Positions 31,426 through 39,196 of a DNA stretch of 40,015 nt are shown here, in pieces. Each line of letters opens with the position of its first letter. The stretch's first letter is position 1. Source of the stretch: Bacillota bacterium (GTDB lineage: Bacteria > Bacillota > Thermincolia > Thermincolales > UBA2595). The translations under genes were made by a program, and so were the position numbers. The stretch is taken from NCBI GenBank assembly GCA_021847735.1, contig JAJZQD010000014.1:1-40015 (forward strand), given 5' to 3'. Under the pieces are notes generated by a model, which was not told where the DNA came from, did no database searches, and saw nothing but the letters and a program-made list of their open reading frames with translations.

Positions 31426-32094
31426 CTATAAAAAACCGTTGCGGGCCAAGTATTCGAGGCTCAGTGAGCCGGTCTGGCCGTCGGTATTGTCATCTCCCTT
31501 TGCTCCCATGAGCCGCTCTACATACTTGCCGATAATATCCGATTCAAGATTTACCCTTTCTCCGGCTGTTTTATATCCCAGGGTAGTCAGTTTTGCGGTG
31601 TGGGGAATCAGGGATACTTGAAAAGTGTCATCATTGCAGTCCACCACCGTCAGGCTAGTGCCGTCAATGGCAATGGAGCCCTTTTTCACAACATATTTCA
31701 TCACTTCAGCCGGGCCTCTGATTTCGGTAAGGACCGCAATATCTTCTCTCCGCTGGCGGACAATGGTCCCAACCCCGTCGATGTGCCCGCTGACGATATG
31801 CCCGCCAAGCCTGTCCCCAACCCGCAACGCCCGTTCGAGGTTAACCCGGTCCCCAGGCTTAAGTTCTTCGAGGTTGGTTTTCCGCAAGGTCTCTGCCATC
31901 ACATCAACATCAAAAAACCGTACATTATGGCTTACTACCGTCAGGCAAATACCGTTTACGGCAATGCTGTCGCCGAGTTTAACGTCTTTTAAAACTACAT
32001 CTCCCTCGATAGTCAGCCTGGCCGAGTCAGAACCCAGCTGTATCTTTTTGACTTTTCCCATTTCTTCTATTATCCCCGTGAACAAGGTCAACAC
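31426..32094 (-). CDS. ribE: Riboflavin synthase alpha subunit
   Basis: A 222-residue protein made of two similar lumazine-binding halves: [11 protein letters not shown]...[13 protein letters not shown]...[10 protein letters not shown] and [10 protein letters not shown]...[14 protein letters not shown]...[10 protein letters not shown]. It dismutates two ribityllumazines to riboflavin. The GTG at 32094 is taken as start; a TTG three codons later would give the usual MFTGIIEE start and may be the real one, as no SD decides between them. It lies 20 bp after ribD and 31 bp before ribBA. Confidence 0.95.
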   Translation of the reverse strand: MLTLFTGIIEEMGKVKKIQLGSDSARLTIEGDVVLKDVKLGDSIAVNGICLTVVSHNVRFFDVDVMAETLRKTNLEELKPGDRVNLERALRVGDRLGGHIVSGHIDGVGTIVRQRREDIAVLTEIRGPAEVMKYVVKKGSIAIDGTSLTVVDCNDDTFQVSLIPHTAKLTTLGYKTAGERVNLESDIIGKYVERLMGAKGDDNTDGQTGSLSLEYLARNGFL

Positions 32095-32114
32095 CCGCCC
32101 ATTCTTAATACCTA

Positions 32115-33218
32115 TCAGCTCCCGGTGTATTCCGGGTATCCCTCAATAAAGAAATCATCTCCTATTTGGCCCCAGTTAATTTCCGTCAGCCGGACGGCCT
32201 GGTCCATCAGGGCCTTGCCTAACCCGCCCACCGGGCCTGGCGCCTGGCTCCCTCCGATAATTTTGGGGGCAATAAAGGTCAGTATTTTATCAACAAGCCC
32301 GGCCTCCAGAAATGAGGCGGCGACTTCTGCCCCGCCTTCCACCAGCAGGCTGGTAATCTCCATTTCTCCCAGCTTGCTCATCAGTTCCCGCAAATCAACC
32401 CTGCCGTGCAGGTCCAAAGATGTTCTCATTATCTTAGCTTTGCCGGAGGAAAGCAATTTAATCCTGTCCAGAGGAGCTTTATCGGTCATCACGAGACAAG
32501 TTGAAGCCTCCGACTCCTGGGTGATTACCTTGGCCTCTGCCGGTGTCCTGGCCTGGCTGTCAAGAATTATCCTGATCGGGTCACGCCCGCCGCCAGGCAG
32601 CCTGCAGGTAAGGGAGGGGTTATCAGCTAACACGGTGTTGACCCCTACCAGTATAGCGTCATACAAGTCTCTTAGTTGGTGAACCCGTTCCCGGGCAGCG
32701 GGCCCTGTAACCCATCTGGCGTGGCCGACACTGGTCGCTGTCTTGCCATCCAGGGTCATTGCAGTCTTCAACAGGACAAAGGGCTTTCTGGTGGTTATAT
32801 ATTTTATAAATATCTCGTTCATACGCCGGGCTTCGTCCTCCAAAAGCCCCACGTGAACCTCCAGGCCGGCTTCTGTCATCCGTTTTATGCCCCTGCCCGA
32901 CACCAGCGGGTTGGGGTCTTTTAAAGCCACATAGACGTCAGCGATACCGGCAGCAATCACCGCTTCGCTGCAGGGTGGGGTCCGCCCATAGTGCGAACAC
33001 GGCTCAAGGGTAACATACAATGTCGCCCCTTTGGCATGTTCACCCGCTTCATTCATGGCATGAACCTCGGCGTGGGGGGTCCCGGCTTTTTGGTGGTATC
33101 CCTTACCAACGATTTCCCCGTCTTTAACAATTACTGCCCCTACCATCGGGTTAGGGCTTGTCCGGCCCCTGGCCTGTTCGGCCAGTTCCAGGGCCAGCCT
33201 CATGTACTTTTCGTGCAT
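32115..33218 (-). CDS. ribD: Bifunctional deaminase/reductase RibD
   Basis: A 367-residue enzyme. The N-terminal deaminase carries the zinc motif HAEVHAM and LEPCSHYGRTPPCSEA; the C-terminal reductase begins with PFVLLKTAMTLDGKTATSVG and has LLVEGGAEVAASFLEAGLVD for NADPH and substrate binding. It performs the second and third steps of pyrimidine processing to riboflavin. ATG start with AAAGGA 11 bases upstream. It is the first gene after the FMN riboswitch and its intrinsic terminator. Confidence 0.97.
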   Translation of the reverse strand: MHEKYMRLALELAEQARGRTSPNPMVGAVIVKDGEIVGKGYHQKAGTPHAEVHAMNEAGEHAKGATLYVTLEPCSHYGRTPPCSEAVIAAGIADVYVALKDPNPLVSGRGIKRMTEAGLEVHVGLLEDEARRMNEIFIKYITTRKPFVLLKTAMTLDGKTATSVGHARWVTGPAARERVHQLRDLYDAILVGVNTVLADNPSLTCRLPGGGRDPIRIILDSQARTPAEAKVITQESEASTCLVMTDKAPLDRIKLLSSGKAKIMRTSLDLHGRVDLRELMSKLGEMEITSLLVEGGAEVAASFLEAGLVDKILTFIAPKIIGGSQAPGPVGGLGKALMDQAVRLTEINWGQIGDDFFIEGYPEYTGS

Positions 33219-33240
33219 GGCTGAAGTGTTCCTTTCACGG

Positions 33241-33275
33241 TAATAAAATAGCCCTGAAGCTATACACTCCAGGGC
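33241..33275 (-). terminator. Riboswitch-controlled terminator before ribD
   Basis: A 9-bp stem GCCCTGGAG/CTTCAGGGC (33275-33267 with 33259-33251, one G-U pair), 7-nt loop, then TATTTTATTA on the minus strand. Its 5' arm can pair instead with CTTCAGGG at 33424-33417, the 5' edge of the FMN aptamer, so aptamer folding would release the arm and permit termination. Confidence 0.8.
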
Positions 33276-33300
33276 AGCATGACAAAGATAGGCGCAAAAA

Positions 33301-33427
33301 CGCTCCTTCTCCCATCCAGACTCTACTGTCGGCTCCGGAATCGCACCGGATCAACCAATTCCAGGCTCGCGGGCTTATCTAAAAAAGAATTACCGCCGGT
33401 AAGGAATTTCACCTATCCCTGAAGGTA
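33301..33427 (-). ncRNA. FMN riboswitch (RFN element)
   Basis: The minus strand shows the conserved RFN blocks in order: AGGGATAGGTGAAATTCC, TTACCGGCGGTAA, AAGCCCGCGAGCC, GATTCCGGAGCCGACAGTAG and AGTCTGGATGGGAGAAGGA. The closing P1 helix is CCTTC (33425-33421) with GAAGG (33309-33305). It precedes ribD and the terminator at 33241-33275, so FMN binding should switch the rib operon off at the level of transcription. Confidence 0.97.
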
Positions 33428-33455
33428 CAGCTGTATAATTTTGTCGCTAAAAACA

Positions 33456-33484
33456 ATTATATTCACTTTCCCGATTAGTGTCAA
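33456..33484 (-). promoter_or_regulatory. Consensus sigma-A promoter of the rib operon
   Basis: TTGACA (33484-33479), a spacer of exactly 17 bp and TATAAT (33461-33456) on the minus strand, a perfect match to the consensus. The predicted start site near 33449 is about 22 bp before the FMN riboswitch. It lies just beyond the stop of the small coiled-coil gene, which is read in the same direction. Confidence 0.9.
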
Positions 33485-33494
33485 GAAAACCTAT

Positions 33495-33776
33495 TTACTG
33501 GTGAATTTGCTCCAATTCCTTTTCTTTTTCTTTAATCTGGTTTTCGATATTGGTTACTGCCTCACACTTCTCCTTAATCTTGGCCTCGTCGATGCTGCCA
33601 TCTGTCAGCATTGTATACACGAGAATACCGATATCCTCAAAGGCGCTTCTTTTCTTTTTTTGCAGCGAGTCAATTTCCAGCTTCACCTTTGTGGTGTCAA
33701 TCATCTCTTTGGATTTGGCGCCAATAGTACTGACACCCTGTTCCAAGCCGTCTTTTAGCTTATCAAAGAAACCCAT
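33495..33776 (-). CDS. Small coiled-coil protein, hypothetical
   Basis: A 93-residue protein from the ATG at 33776, with GGGAGG about eight bases upstream; the open frame extends further upstream but without a start signal. It begins MGFFDKLKDGLEQG and is nearly all helical, with a Lys/Glu-rich heptad-like C-terminal half (IENQIKEKEKELEQIHQ). It resembles the N-terminal part of a common Firmicutes coiled-coil/zinc-ribbon family, but has no cysteine pair for a zinc ribbon after the helix. Function unknown. It ends right at the rib promoter. Confidence 0.75.
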   Translation of the reverse strand: MGFFDKLKDGLEQGVSTIGAKSKEMIDTTKVKLEIDSLQKKKRSAFEDIGILVYTMLTDGSIDEAKIKEKCEAVTNIENQIKEKEKELEQIHQ

Positions 33777-33893
33777 GTTTAATTCCTCCCAACATTTCAA
33801 TCTAACAAAACTATTCCACAAAAGCCGGTGAATTCCTTCCAGTCTAAACCAATGTTGTCCAAACTCCCTAAATCGCAAACTAGATAGAATACG

Positions 33894-33935
33894 AAAAAAA
33901 GACAGGCCCACACTAACTAGTGTGGGCCGCTTTTT
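33894..33935. terminator. Bidirectional terminator after the SLH-protein gene
   Basis: A 10-bp perfect stem GGCCCACACT/AGTGTGGGCC with loop AACT (33905-33928). On the minus strand a seven-T run (33900-33894) follows; on the plus strand GCTTTTTG follows. It lies about 26 bp after the stop of the large surface-protein gene. Confidence 0.9.
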
Positions 33936-33954
33936 GTCTCGTATACTATGAAGT

Positions 33955-36900
33955 TTAGATGAACTTGGCCTTAGCAAGCATATTCTTGATCATTACCGCC
34001 GATTCGGCCCTGGTGCTGTTACCGGCCGGTGTGAAGGCGCCATTGGTGTTTCCTTTGATGATGCCGTTTTTGGCGGCAGCGGCGACCACTGTCCTGGCCC
34101 AGGAATCGATTTTCGCCCCGTCTTTGAACTGGGCTATGTACTGGCCGGTTTCCTCTGCCGTAACAGATGTATCCTGCCCGGCAACCTTCAGGGCTTGTAC
34201 TACCATAGCCGCTACTTCTTCCCTGGTTACAAAGGCGTTGGGCTTGAAGGTCCCGTCGGTATAACCCTTGATAACACCTGCATCAACTGCCGCGCCTACG
34301 GCCCCCGCGAACCAGTCACCGGCTTTGACATCACTGAATACCGCTTTGGACGCATTGGACTCTATACCCAATGCCCTGACAATCAGGGTGGCGAACTGCG
34401 CCCTGGTTATTTTGTTTTCAGGGGCATAAGTGCTGTTGGTGATGCCTGTGATAATCATTTTGGAAGCCAGCGAATTTATGTCGTCTTTAGCCCAATGGGT
34501 GCTGACATCGGCAAAACTCTTGCTGTGCTGCACCACAGTATAGGTACTGTTGGTTTTCCGTTTGATGACAGCCACATTTTTGCCGTTTTCCACCGTAAAC
34601 TGGGTAGGCACCGGCGACAGGGTGCCGTCTGCGTTGAGTACTGCTCCCACCGCCAGGTTGGCGTTAACCGGTGACGGAAGAATAATACTTCTGTTCACAT
34701 AGCTGTTAAAACCATTGATTTCTATAGTTTTGCCCGCTGCTGTGCCTTCCACCTTAAAATCAACAGGAGTTACCAACTGGGTCAAACCATTCTGGCTGGC
34801 ATACCGCTGAATTGTGGCAGTTTGCCCTGCGGTAGCTTGTGCAATGACAATGTTTAGTGTGACATCTCTGGCCGGGACTCCCAGTTGTTGGGCGATATTT
34901 GCTATATTGATTTCCTGGCCCGGCAGGGTATACGAACCGTTAGAAGCCTCAATTTCCATAGAAGCATCCTTGTTGACAAGGGCTGTCACGATATCACCTG
35001 GAATTTCGGCCTTTACTACATTGGCGGCGGCATTCACAGGAATCACCACGATGCTGCCAACCACACTCTGGCTGATAGTATTTATTACCGTGGAAGAATT
35101 TAGGGTAACAGTTGCCGTCGAACGGTTGTTATCTGTTCCCAATGAAGTTCTCGTTGCATCGGTAGGTAGAGATACTTTATTATCTGCAGGCTTGGTTGCT
35201 ACAGGAGTAACCGGGTTCGTATTCGATGATGAACTCCCCGAACTCCCTTCCGTCTGGCGTTGGGTCACTGTATACCGGCTAAAGTGGTTAACATCAAAGG
35301 TCAGTGTTTTGGCGCCTACATCCAAGTATACGTCGCTGGCTACCCCAGTATAGGAACTGCTACTAATATTGACAGCTTGAAAAGGAACATTCAGCATCGT
35401 GACTGAGGCGCCTTTTTCAGCCAGGAACGTGGCTGTTTCGGCATTTACTTCAACATAATACTGGCTGTTTTCGCCACTGACTATGTTGATATCCAGGGCA
35501 GCCAGGTCATTGGTATCTTCCATAAAGTTTAAGCCGGGATTAAATTCAATACTTCCATATTCACTACGGGTGAATGTAATGGCTTGTTCAGTTTCGTACA
35601 GGTCATTAAACTCGCTCAAATCAGGAGTAGATGTCACATCAGCCAGCGGAATGTATATGCTGACAATAGCCATTTTGCCTGCCGCGTTTTGGAATGCCAT
35701 TGGTCCTGTTGACGCAGTATAATCCGTGCTGCCGTCTTCCGAATAGAGTTTAACTGCAAGAGTCCCGGTCGGCAGGGTGGTGTTATCGGGGTTATATACT
35801 GTTTCCGAAATATTCAGGGTACCCCCGGTAATGGTATCCAGTACGTAATAGTAAGGCCCTGAATAAGTCATGTCGTTTACTACCGGTTTTGCAGGCTCAA
35901 ACCCGTTTGGGCCCATGACTCCCAATGCTACCCTGACTTGACCGTCCGGTATGCTGAGTCCGGAAAGCGATACCCCCAGGGAGTCTCCGTCAAAGTAAAC
36001 ATGGTCTGTGTCACTATCTGTGAAGGTAATGGTTGGCGCTCCCGGAGCAAAGTCCTGAATCGTCAGCACTGCGGTGCTCTGGTCGCCGATTTCGACTCCG
36101 CCGGATGGGTTACTGAGGGTCAGATTAACTGTCTCGCTGCCCTCGGTCAGTGCGTCGGTCACAACAGGAACGGTAAAGATTTTCGGATTCGCGTCACCGT
36201 CAGCAAAATAAACCGTCCCGACAGTGGTTATATAGTCCAGCCCTGCCGTGGCCGTGCCGTCACCGGTGCTATAAACCGCGCTGACCACCCCGTCGCTGCC
36301 GCCGGTGCGGGTGACTGTAACAGTTGCCACACCGGCGTTCTCCGCTACACTGTAAATGGCTGCGCTAAACTGCAGCCGGCCTGGCTGAGCAATCTCATCG
36401 TCATTAATGGTCAAAACCGCGGTGCTCCGGTCACCGAGGCCGGCGCCGCCCGTGGGGTCACTGAGAGCCAAAGTAACAGTCAGGTTACCTTCAATTAAAT
36501 CATCGGGTATGATCGGTATGGAAATCGTTTTGGGGTCTGTATCGAGGTTATCGAAGAACACCGTTCCCGTTGTATGAGTATAATCCCTTCCGGGTACTGC
36601 TGTATCGCCGCCGTCACCGGTGGCATAGACAACACTAACCACCCCGTCGCTGCCGCCGGTGCGGGTAACAGTGACTTCGGCAAAGCCGTCGTTTTCGGCC
36701 ACAGGGTAAGTGGGCGCACCGAACTGCAAGTGTCCGGGGAGCAGGGGAAGTGTCCCAATGAACTGTCCTCGACTTTCCGGAACATATCCAACTGCAATTG
36801 AATTTACAGTAATAGTTCTGGAAGCAGCATCAATGACAAAAACCGAACCGTTAACTTCGCCCTTAGTATTGGTAACATAGATGCTGGCACCGGTTGGGTC

Positions 36901-37791
36901 GATGGATATCCCACAGGGGCTGTCTGCCGGGTCTGGCATGTATATTGTGTCAAAGACGGTATTTGTATCAGCGTCTATAACCGAAACAGAAGGAGGATTT
37001 GCCCCATTAGCCACATATACATAGCTTCCGTCGGGGCTAACTGTCACTCCAAGCGGATAATCGCCGACCGTTGCTATTGATGAAATAACCTCATCCGTAG
37101 CTGTGTTAATAACTGAGACGATACCAGGAGAGTTATCCCTGTTTGTCACATATGCTTTGGTCCCATCAGGGCTAAAGCACACGTCGTAAGGGCTTGTCCC
37201 AACATTTATTGTTTTTGATACAGTATTTGTTGCCGCATCTATAACAGATACGTTATTGTTGCTATAGTTTGTAACGTAAATCTTGGTGCCGTCAGGGCTC
37301 ACCGCGACACCCCTCGGGCTAGCCCCGGCTCCCGTATTTACTGACGCATATACGGTATCATCGACAGTGTTTATCACAAAAACCGAGTCGCTATAACAGC
37401 TTGGCACATATGCCCAAGGTGAGACAGGGTTGCAGGCAACTGCATAAGGTCCGGGGTTAGAGCCTGTAATTAAGTCTATGGTAGTGGAAACGGTATTACT
37501 TGCGGAATCGACCACAGACACGGTGCCGTCACTGAAATTAGCGACATATACTTTTCTCCCGTCAGGGGTAATCCCTACCCCTTTGGGGGCACTTCCCACC
37601 GGAATGGTTTCAACTACAGTGTTGGTTGAGATATTGATTTTTGATACAGTACCGTCATTGTTGGCTATATAGGCAAAAGTTGGCGGCGCCACTGCCCCGG
37701 CAGGTACTGCAAAAGCGAACTGTGTCAGTATCAGAATCAGCGATAAAGCTATACTTGTCCACTTCTTTCTTCCGTCTCTGGTAATAGTCAT
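33955..37791 (-). CDS. Secreted YVTN beta-propeller / Calx-beta / SLH surface protein
   Basis: A 1,278-residue protein from the ATG at 37791 (AAAGGGG SD). A signal peptide (RRK-type n-region, hydrophobic core, end near AGAVA) is followed by seven YVTN-type blades between about 40 and 335 (YVANFSDGTVSVVD, YVTNYSNNNVSVID and others), enough for one propeller. Two Calx-beta domains follow (about 350-470 and 475-580), each with VTVTRTGGSDGVVS. Next come less clear beta-sandwich regions, a Ser/Asn/Thr linker near 875, and three SLH repeats at the C-terminus (FADVSTHWAKDDI, FSDVKAGDWFAGAV, FKDGAKIDSWARTV). SLH repeats anchor proteins to the pyruvylated cell-wall polymer, so it is displayed outside; adhesion or scaffold roles are plausible. 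It is monocistronic. Confidence 0.92.
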   Translation of the reverse strand: MTITRDGRKKWTSIALSLILILTQFAFAVPAGAVAPPTFAYIANNDGTVSKINISTNTVVETIPVGSAPKGVGITPDGRKVYVANFSDGTVSVVDSASNTVSTTIDLITGSNPGPYAVACNPVSPWAYVPSCYSDSVFVINTVDDTVYASVNTGAGASPRGVAVSPDGTKIYVTNYSNNNVSVIDAATNTVSKTINVGTSPYDVCFSPDGTKAYVTNRDNSPGIVSVINTATDEVISSIATVGDYPLGVTVSPDGSYVYVANGANPPSVSVIDADTNTVFDTIYMPDPADSPCGISIDPTGASIYVTNTKGEVNGSVFVIDAASRTITVNSIAVGYVPESRGQFIGTLPLLPGHLQFGAPTYPVAENDGFAEVTVTRTGGSDGVVSVVYATGDGGDTAVPGRDYTHTTGTVFFDNLDTDPKTISIPIIPDDLIEGNLTVTLALSDPTGGAGLGDRSTAVLTINDDEIAQPGRLQFSAAIYSVAENAGVATVTVTRTGGSDGVVSAVYSTGDGTATAGLDYITTVGTVYFADGDANPKIFTVPVVTDALTEGSETVNLTLSNPSGGVEIGDQSTAVLTIQDFAPGAPTITFTDSDTDHVYFDGDSLGVSLSGLSIPDGQVRVALGVMGPNGFEPAKPVVNDMTYSGPYYYVLDTITGGTLNISETVYNPDNTTLPTGTLAVKLYSEDGSTDYTASTGPMAFQNAAGKMAIVSIYIPLADVTSTPDLSEFNDLYETEQAITFTRSEYGSIEFNPGLNFMEDTNDLAALDINIVSGENSQYYVEVNAETATFLAEKGASVTMLNVPFQAVNISSSSYTGVASDVYLDVGAKTLTFDVNHFSRYTVTQRQTEGSSGSSSSNTNPVTPVATKPADNKVSLPTDATRTSLGTDNNRSTATVTLNSSTVINTISQSVVGSIVVIPVNAAANVVKAEIPGDIVTALVNKDASMEIEASNGSYTLPGQEINIANIAQQLGVPARDVTLNIVIAQATAGQTATIQRYASQNGLTQLVTPVDFKVEGTAAGKTIEINGFNSYVNRSIILPSPVNANLAVGAVLNADGTLSPVPTQFTVENGKNVAVIKRKTNSTYTVVQHSKSFADVSTHWAKDDINSLASKMIITGITNSTYAPENKITRAQFATLIVRALGIESNASKAVFSDVKAGDWFAGAVGAAVDAGVIKGYTDGTFKPNAFVTREEVAAMVVQALKVAGQDTSVTAEETGQYIAQFKDGAKIDSWARTVVAAAAKNGIIKGNTNGAFTPAGNSTRAESAVMIKNMLAKAKFI

Positions 37792-37849
37792 TTGTTTTTC
37801 CCCTTTCAACGAGTATTCGGTACAAGAATGTTAAAAAGCCACCCCCCAA

Positions 37850-37879
37850 ATTATACAACTGTACCCTAATCTCAGTTAA
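37850..37879 (-). promoter_or_regulatory. Candidate sigma-A promoter of the SLH-protein gene
   Basis: TTAACT (37879-37874), an 18-bp spacer and TATAAT (37855-37850) on the minus strand. The -10 is perfect and the -35 is a four-of-six match. The leader to the ATG at 37791 is about 50 nt. Confidence 0.55.
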
Positions 37880-37985
37880 GGCTGTAATTTACATAACCAT
37901 AAGAAAATTGTAACATTCCACCTACCCCAAAAAATATCACCTAAAAGAATGATTTTTCGACAAGTTGTTTCAGTCTACAAATACA

Positions 37986-38011
37986 AAGAACCGCCAAAAT
38001 TGGCGGTTCTT
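37986..38011 (-). terminator. Hairpin terminator after the LuxR-type gene
   Basis: A 12-bp perfect stem AAGAACCGCCAA/TTGGCGGTTCTT with a 2-nt loop, 20 bp after the stop of the regulator gene. The minus strand continues TGTATTTG, only moderately T-rich beyond the TTCTT end of the stem. Confidence 0.65.
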
Positions 38012-38031
38012 AAGAAACGGGTTTATTCAAT

Positions 38032-39117
38032 TTAAAGCGAAAACATCTTTGAAATCAATTCTGTTCTGGACTGGACGCCGGTTTTTAAGAATATGTTGTG
38101 GACGTGGGTTTTTATAGTATTAACACTCAAGAACAACTTGGTGGCCATCTCCTCGTTAGACTTGCCGTCAGCCAGCAGCCTGGCAATATCCTTTTCCCTT
38201 TTACTCAACCTGTCTAACAGGGACACATTTAGTCTTTGCATATTAGGGGTACTGGGCGGGCTTACCACTATAAAGATAGGGGATCCGTCTATGGCATCTT
38301 TGCGGGCAAAAACATGAAACAACCGTTTCCCCACGGGAGTGTTCAGATTTAAAGAATATGCCCATGGAGCAGTGTGGTCACTGTCACATTCGGCAGTGCC
38401 AACTTTTCGACAGCATACCTTTAACTGTTCTAACAGTTCACTTTCGGCTGTGTAACTGTTAGAATTATTAATCAGGTTTTTGGCAATGTCATTGATATAT
38501 AGCAAGTCATACTGGAAATTGAAGATGAAAAACGCTTCATCAAAGAATTCAAAAACCTGGCTTAACCCCGTCTTTAAAATTTCGTTCTCCTGTACCAGCC
38601 TTAAATTTCTAAAAGCGGTACTTAGGTGGCGGCCCGCAAGCTGCAGGGCTTTCATCTCCCAGTCTTGAAAATCGCGCTGCCGCTTGTTGCGGTGAAGCGA
38701 TATTTCCCCCACCAGTTTGTTCTCATCGAATACCTGCACACATGCTATATAATACATACCGTTTTTTAGGAGAAAATCCGCCCTGTGTTCGTTCTTTTCC
38801 CATTGGGTGTAATCCAGGTAATCGGAACTCCGGTCCACCGCAGGAATTGTCTGTCCTTCAAAAACAGCTTTTTTGTATGCGTCAAGTGGTTCGTAGTGGG
38901 ATTTGTACTGTTCAAAAAGCCCCTCGCTCAAATCCTCGCTGTAGGAATCAACAAAATTTGTCCCCCGGGTTAGAAAAAATACCCCACTTTCGATGGGGAC
39001 AATCTTTCTCAACCCACTTAAACCCACCTGCTGGAGCTTTCTGAGGTTGGGCGCATTATACATGGTTTCAATAAGACTATTTAGTTGACTAAATGGCAGC
39101 TCGCTAAAGACCCCCAT
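38032..39117 (-). CDS. LuxR-family transcriptional regulator with GAF/PAS-like sensor
   Basis: A 361-residue protein from the ATG at 39117, with AAGGGG 11 bases upstream. The C-terminal 60 residues form a LuxR-type helix-turn-helix (LSKREKDIARLLADGKSNEE, LFLSVNTIKTHVHNIF). The rest looks like a GAF-like domain (about 30-175, with SGVFFLTRG and GEISLHRNKRQRDFQDWE) and a PAS-like domain (about 190-270, with AFFIFNFQYDLLYIND). No receiver domain is present, so it would sense a ligand or redox state directly. It is divergent from the MFS gene, with 79 bp between starts, and may control it. Confidence 0.82.
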   Translation of the reverse strand: MGVFSELPFSQLNSLIETMYNAPNLRKLQQVGLSGLRKIVPIESGVFFLTRGTNFVDSYSEDLSEGLFEQYKSHYEPLDAYKKAVFEGQTIPAVDRSSDYLDYTQWEKNEHRADFLLKNGMYYIACVQVFDENKLVGEISLHRNKRQRDFQDWEMKALQLAGRHLSTAFRNLRLVQENEILKTGLSQVFEFFDEAFFIFNFQYDLLYINDIAKNLINNSNSYTAESELLEQLKVCCRKVGTAECDSDHTAPWAYSLNLNTPVGKRLFHVFARKDAIDGSPIFIVVSPPSTPNMQRLNVSLLDRLSKREKDIARLLADGKSNEEMATKLFLSVNTIKTHVHNIFLKTGVQSRTELISKMFSL

Positions 39118-39132
39118 TATTTTTTTCACCCC

Positions 39133-39161
39133 TTGGAACTTTGCCTCTAGGAATGTATAAT
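39133..39161 (+). promoter_or_regulatory. Sigma-A promoter of the MFS gene
   Basis: TTGGAA (39133-39138), a 17-bp spacer and TATAAT (39156-39161) on the plus strand. The predicted start of transcription near 39168 leaves a leader of about 29 nt before the MFS ATG. The promoter overlaps the 5' region of the divergent regulator gene. Confidence 0.75.
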
Positions 39162-39181
39162 TATGATAAATTCTTCCCGAT

Positions 39182-39194
39182 AGGAGATTCTCCT
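39182..39194 (+). promoter_or_regulatory. Inverted repeat over the MFS ribosome-binding site
   Basis: AGGAGA-T-TCTCCT is a perfect 6-bp dyad with a one-base centre, lying 2 bp before the MFS start codon. Its left arm contains the best SD (AGGAG). It could be an operator for the divergent LuxR-type regulator or could sequester the SD in RNA, though a one-base loop cannot close a full RNA hairpin. Confidence 0.4.
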
Positions 39195-39196
39195 TT

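Noticed and set aside
30633-31511. Long plus-strand open frame opposite ribBA
   Set aside because: It is a shadow of ribBA: no SD, no recognisable protein, and the minus-strand frame encodes a well-known enzyme.
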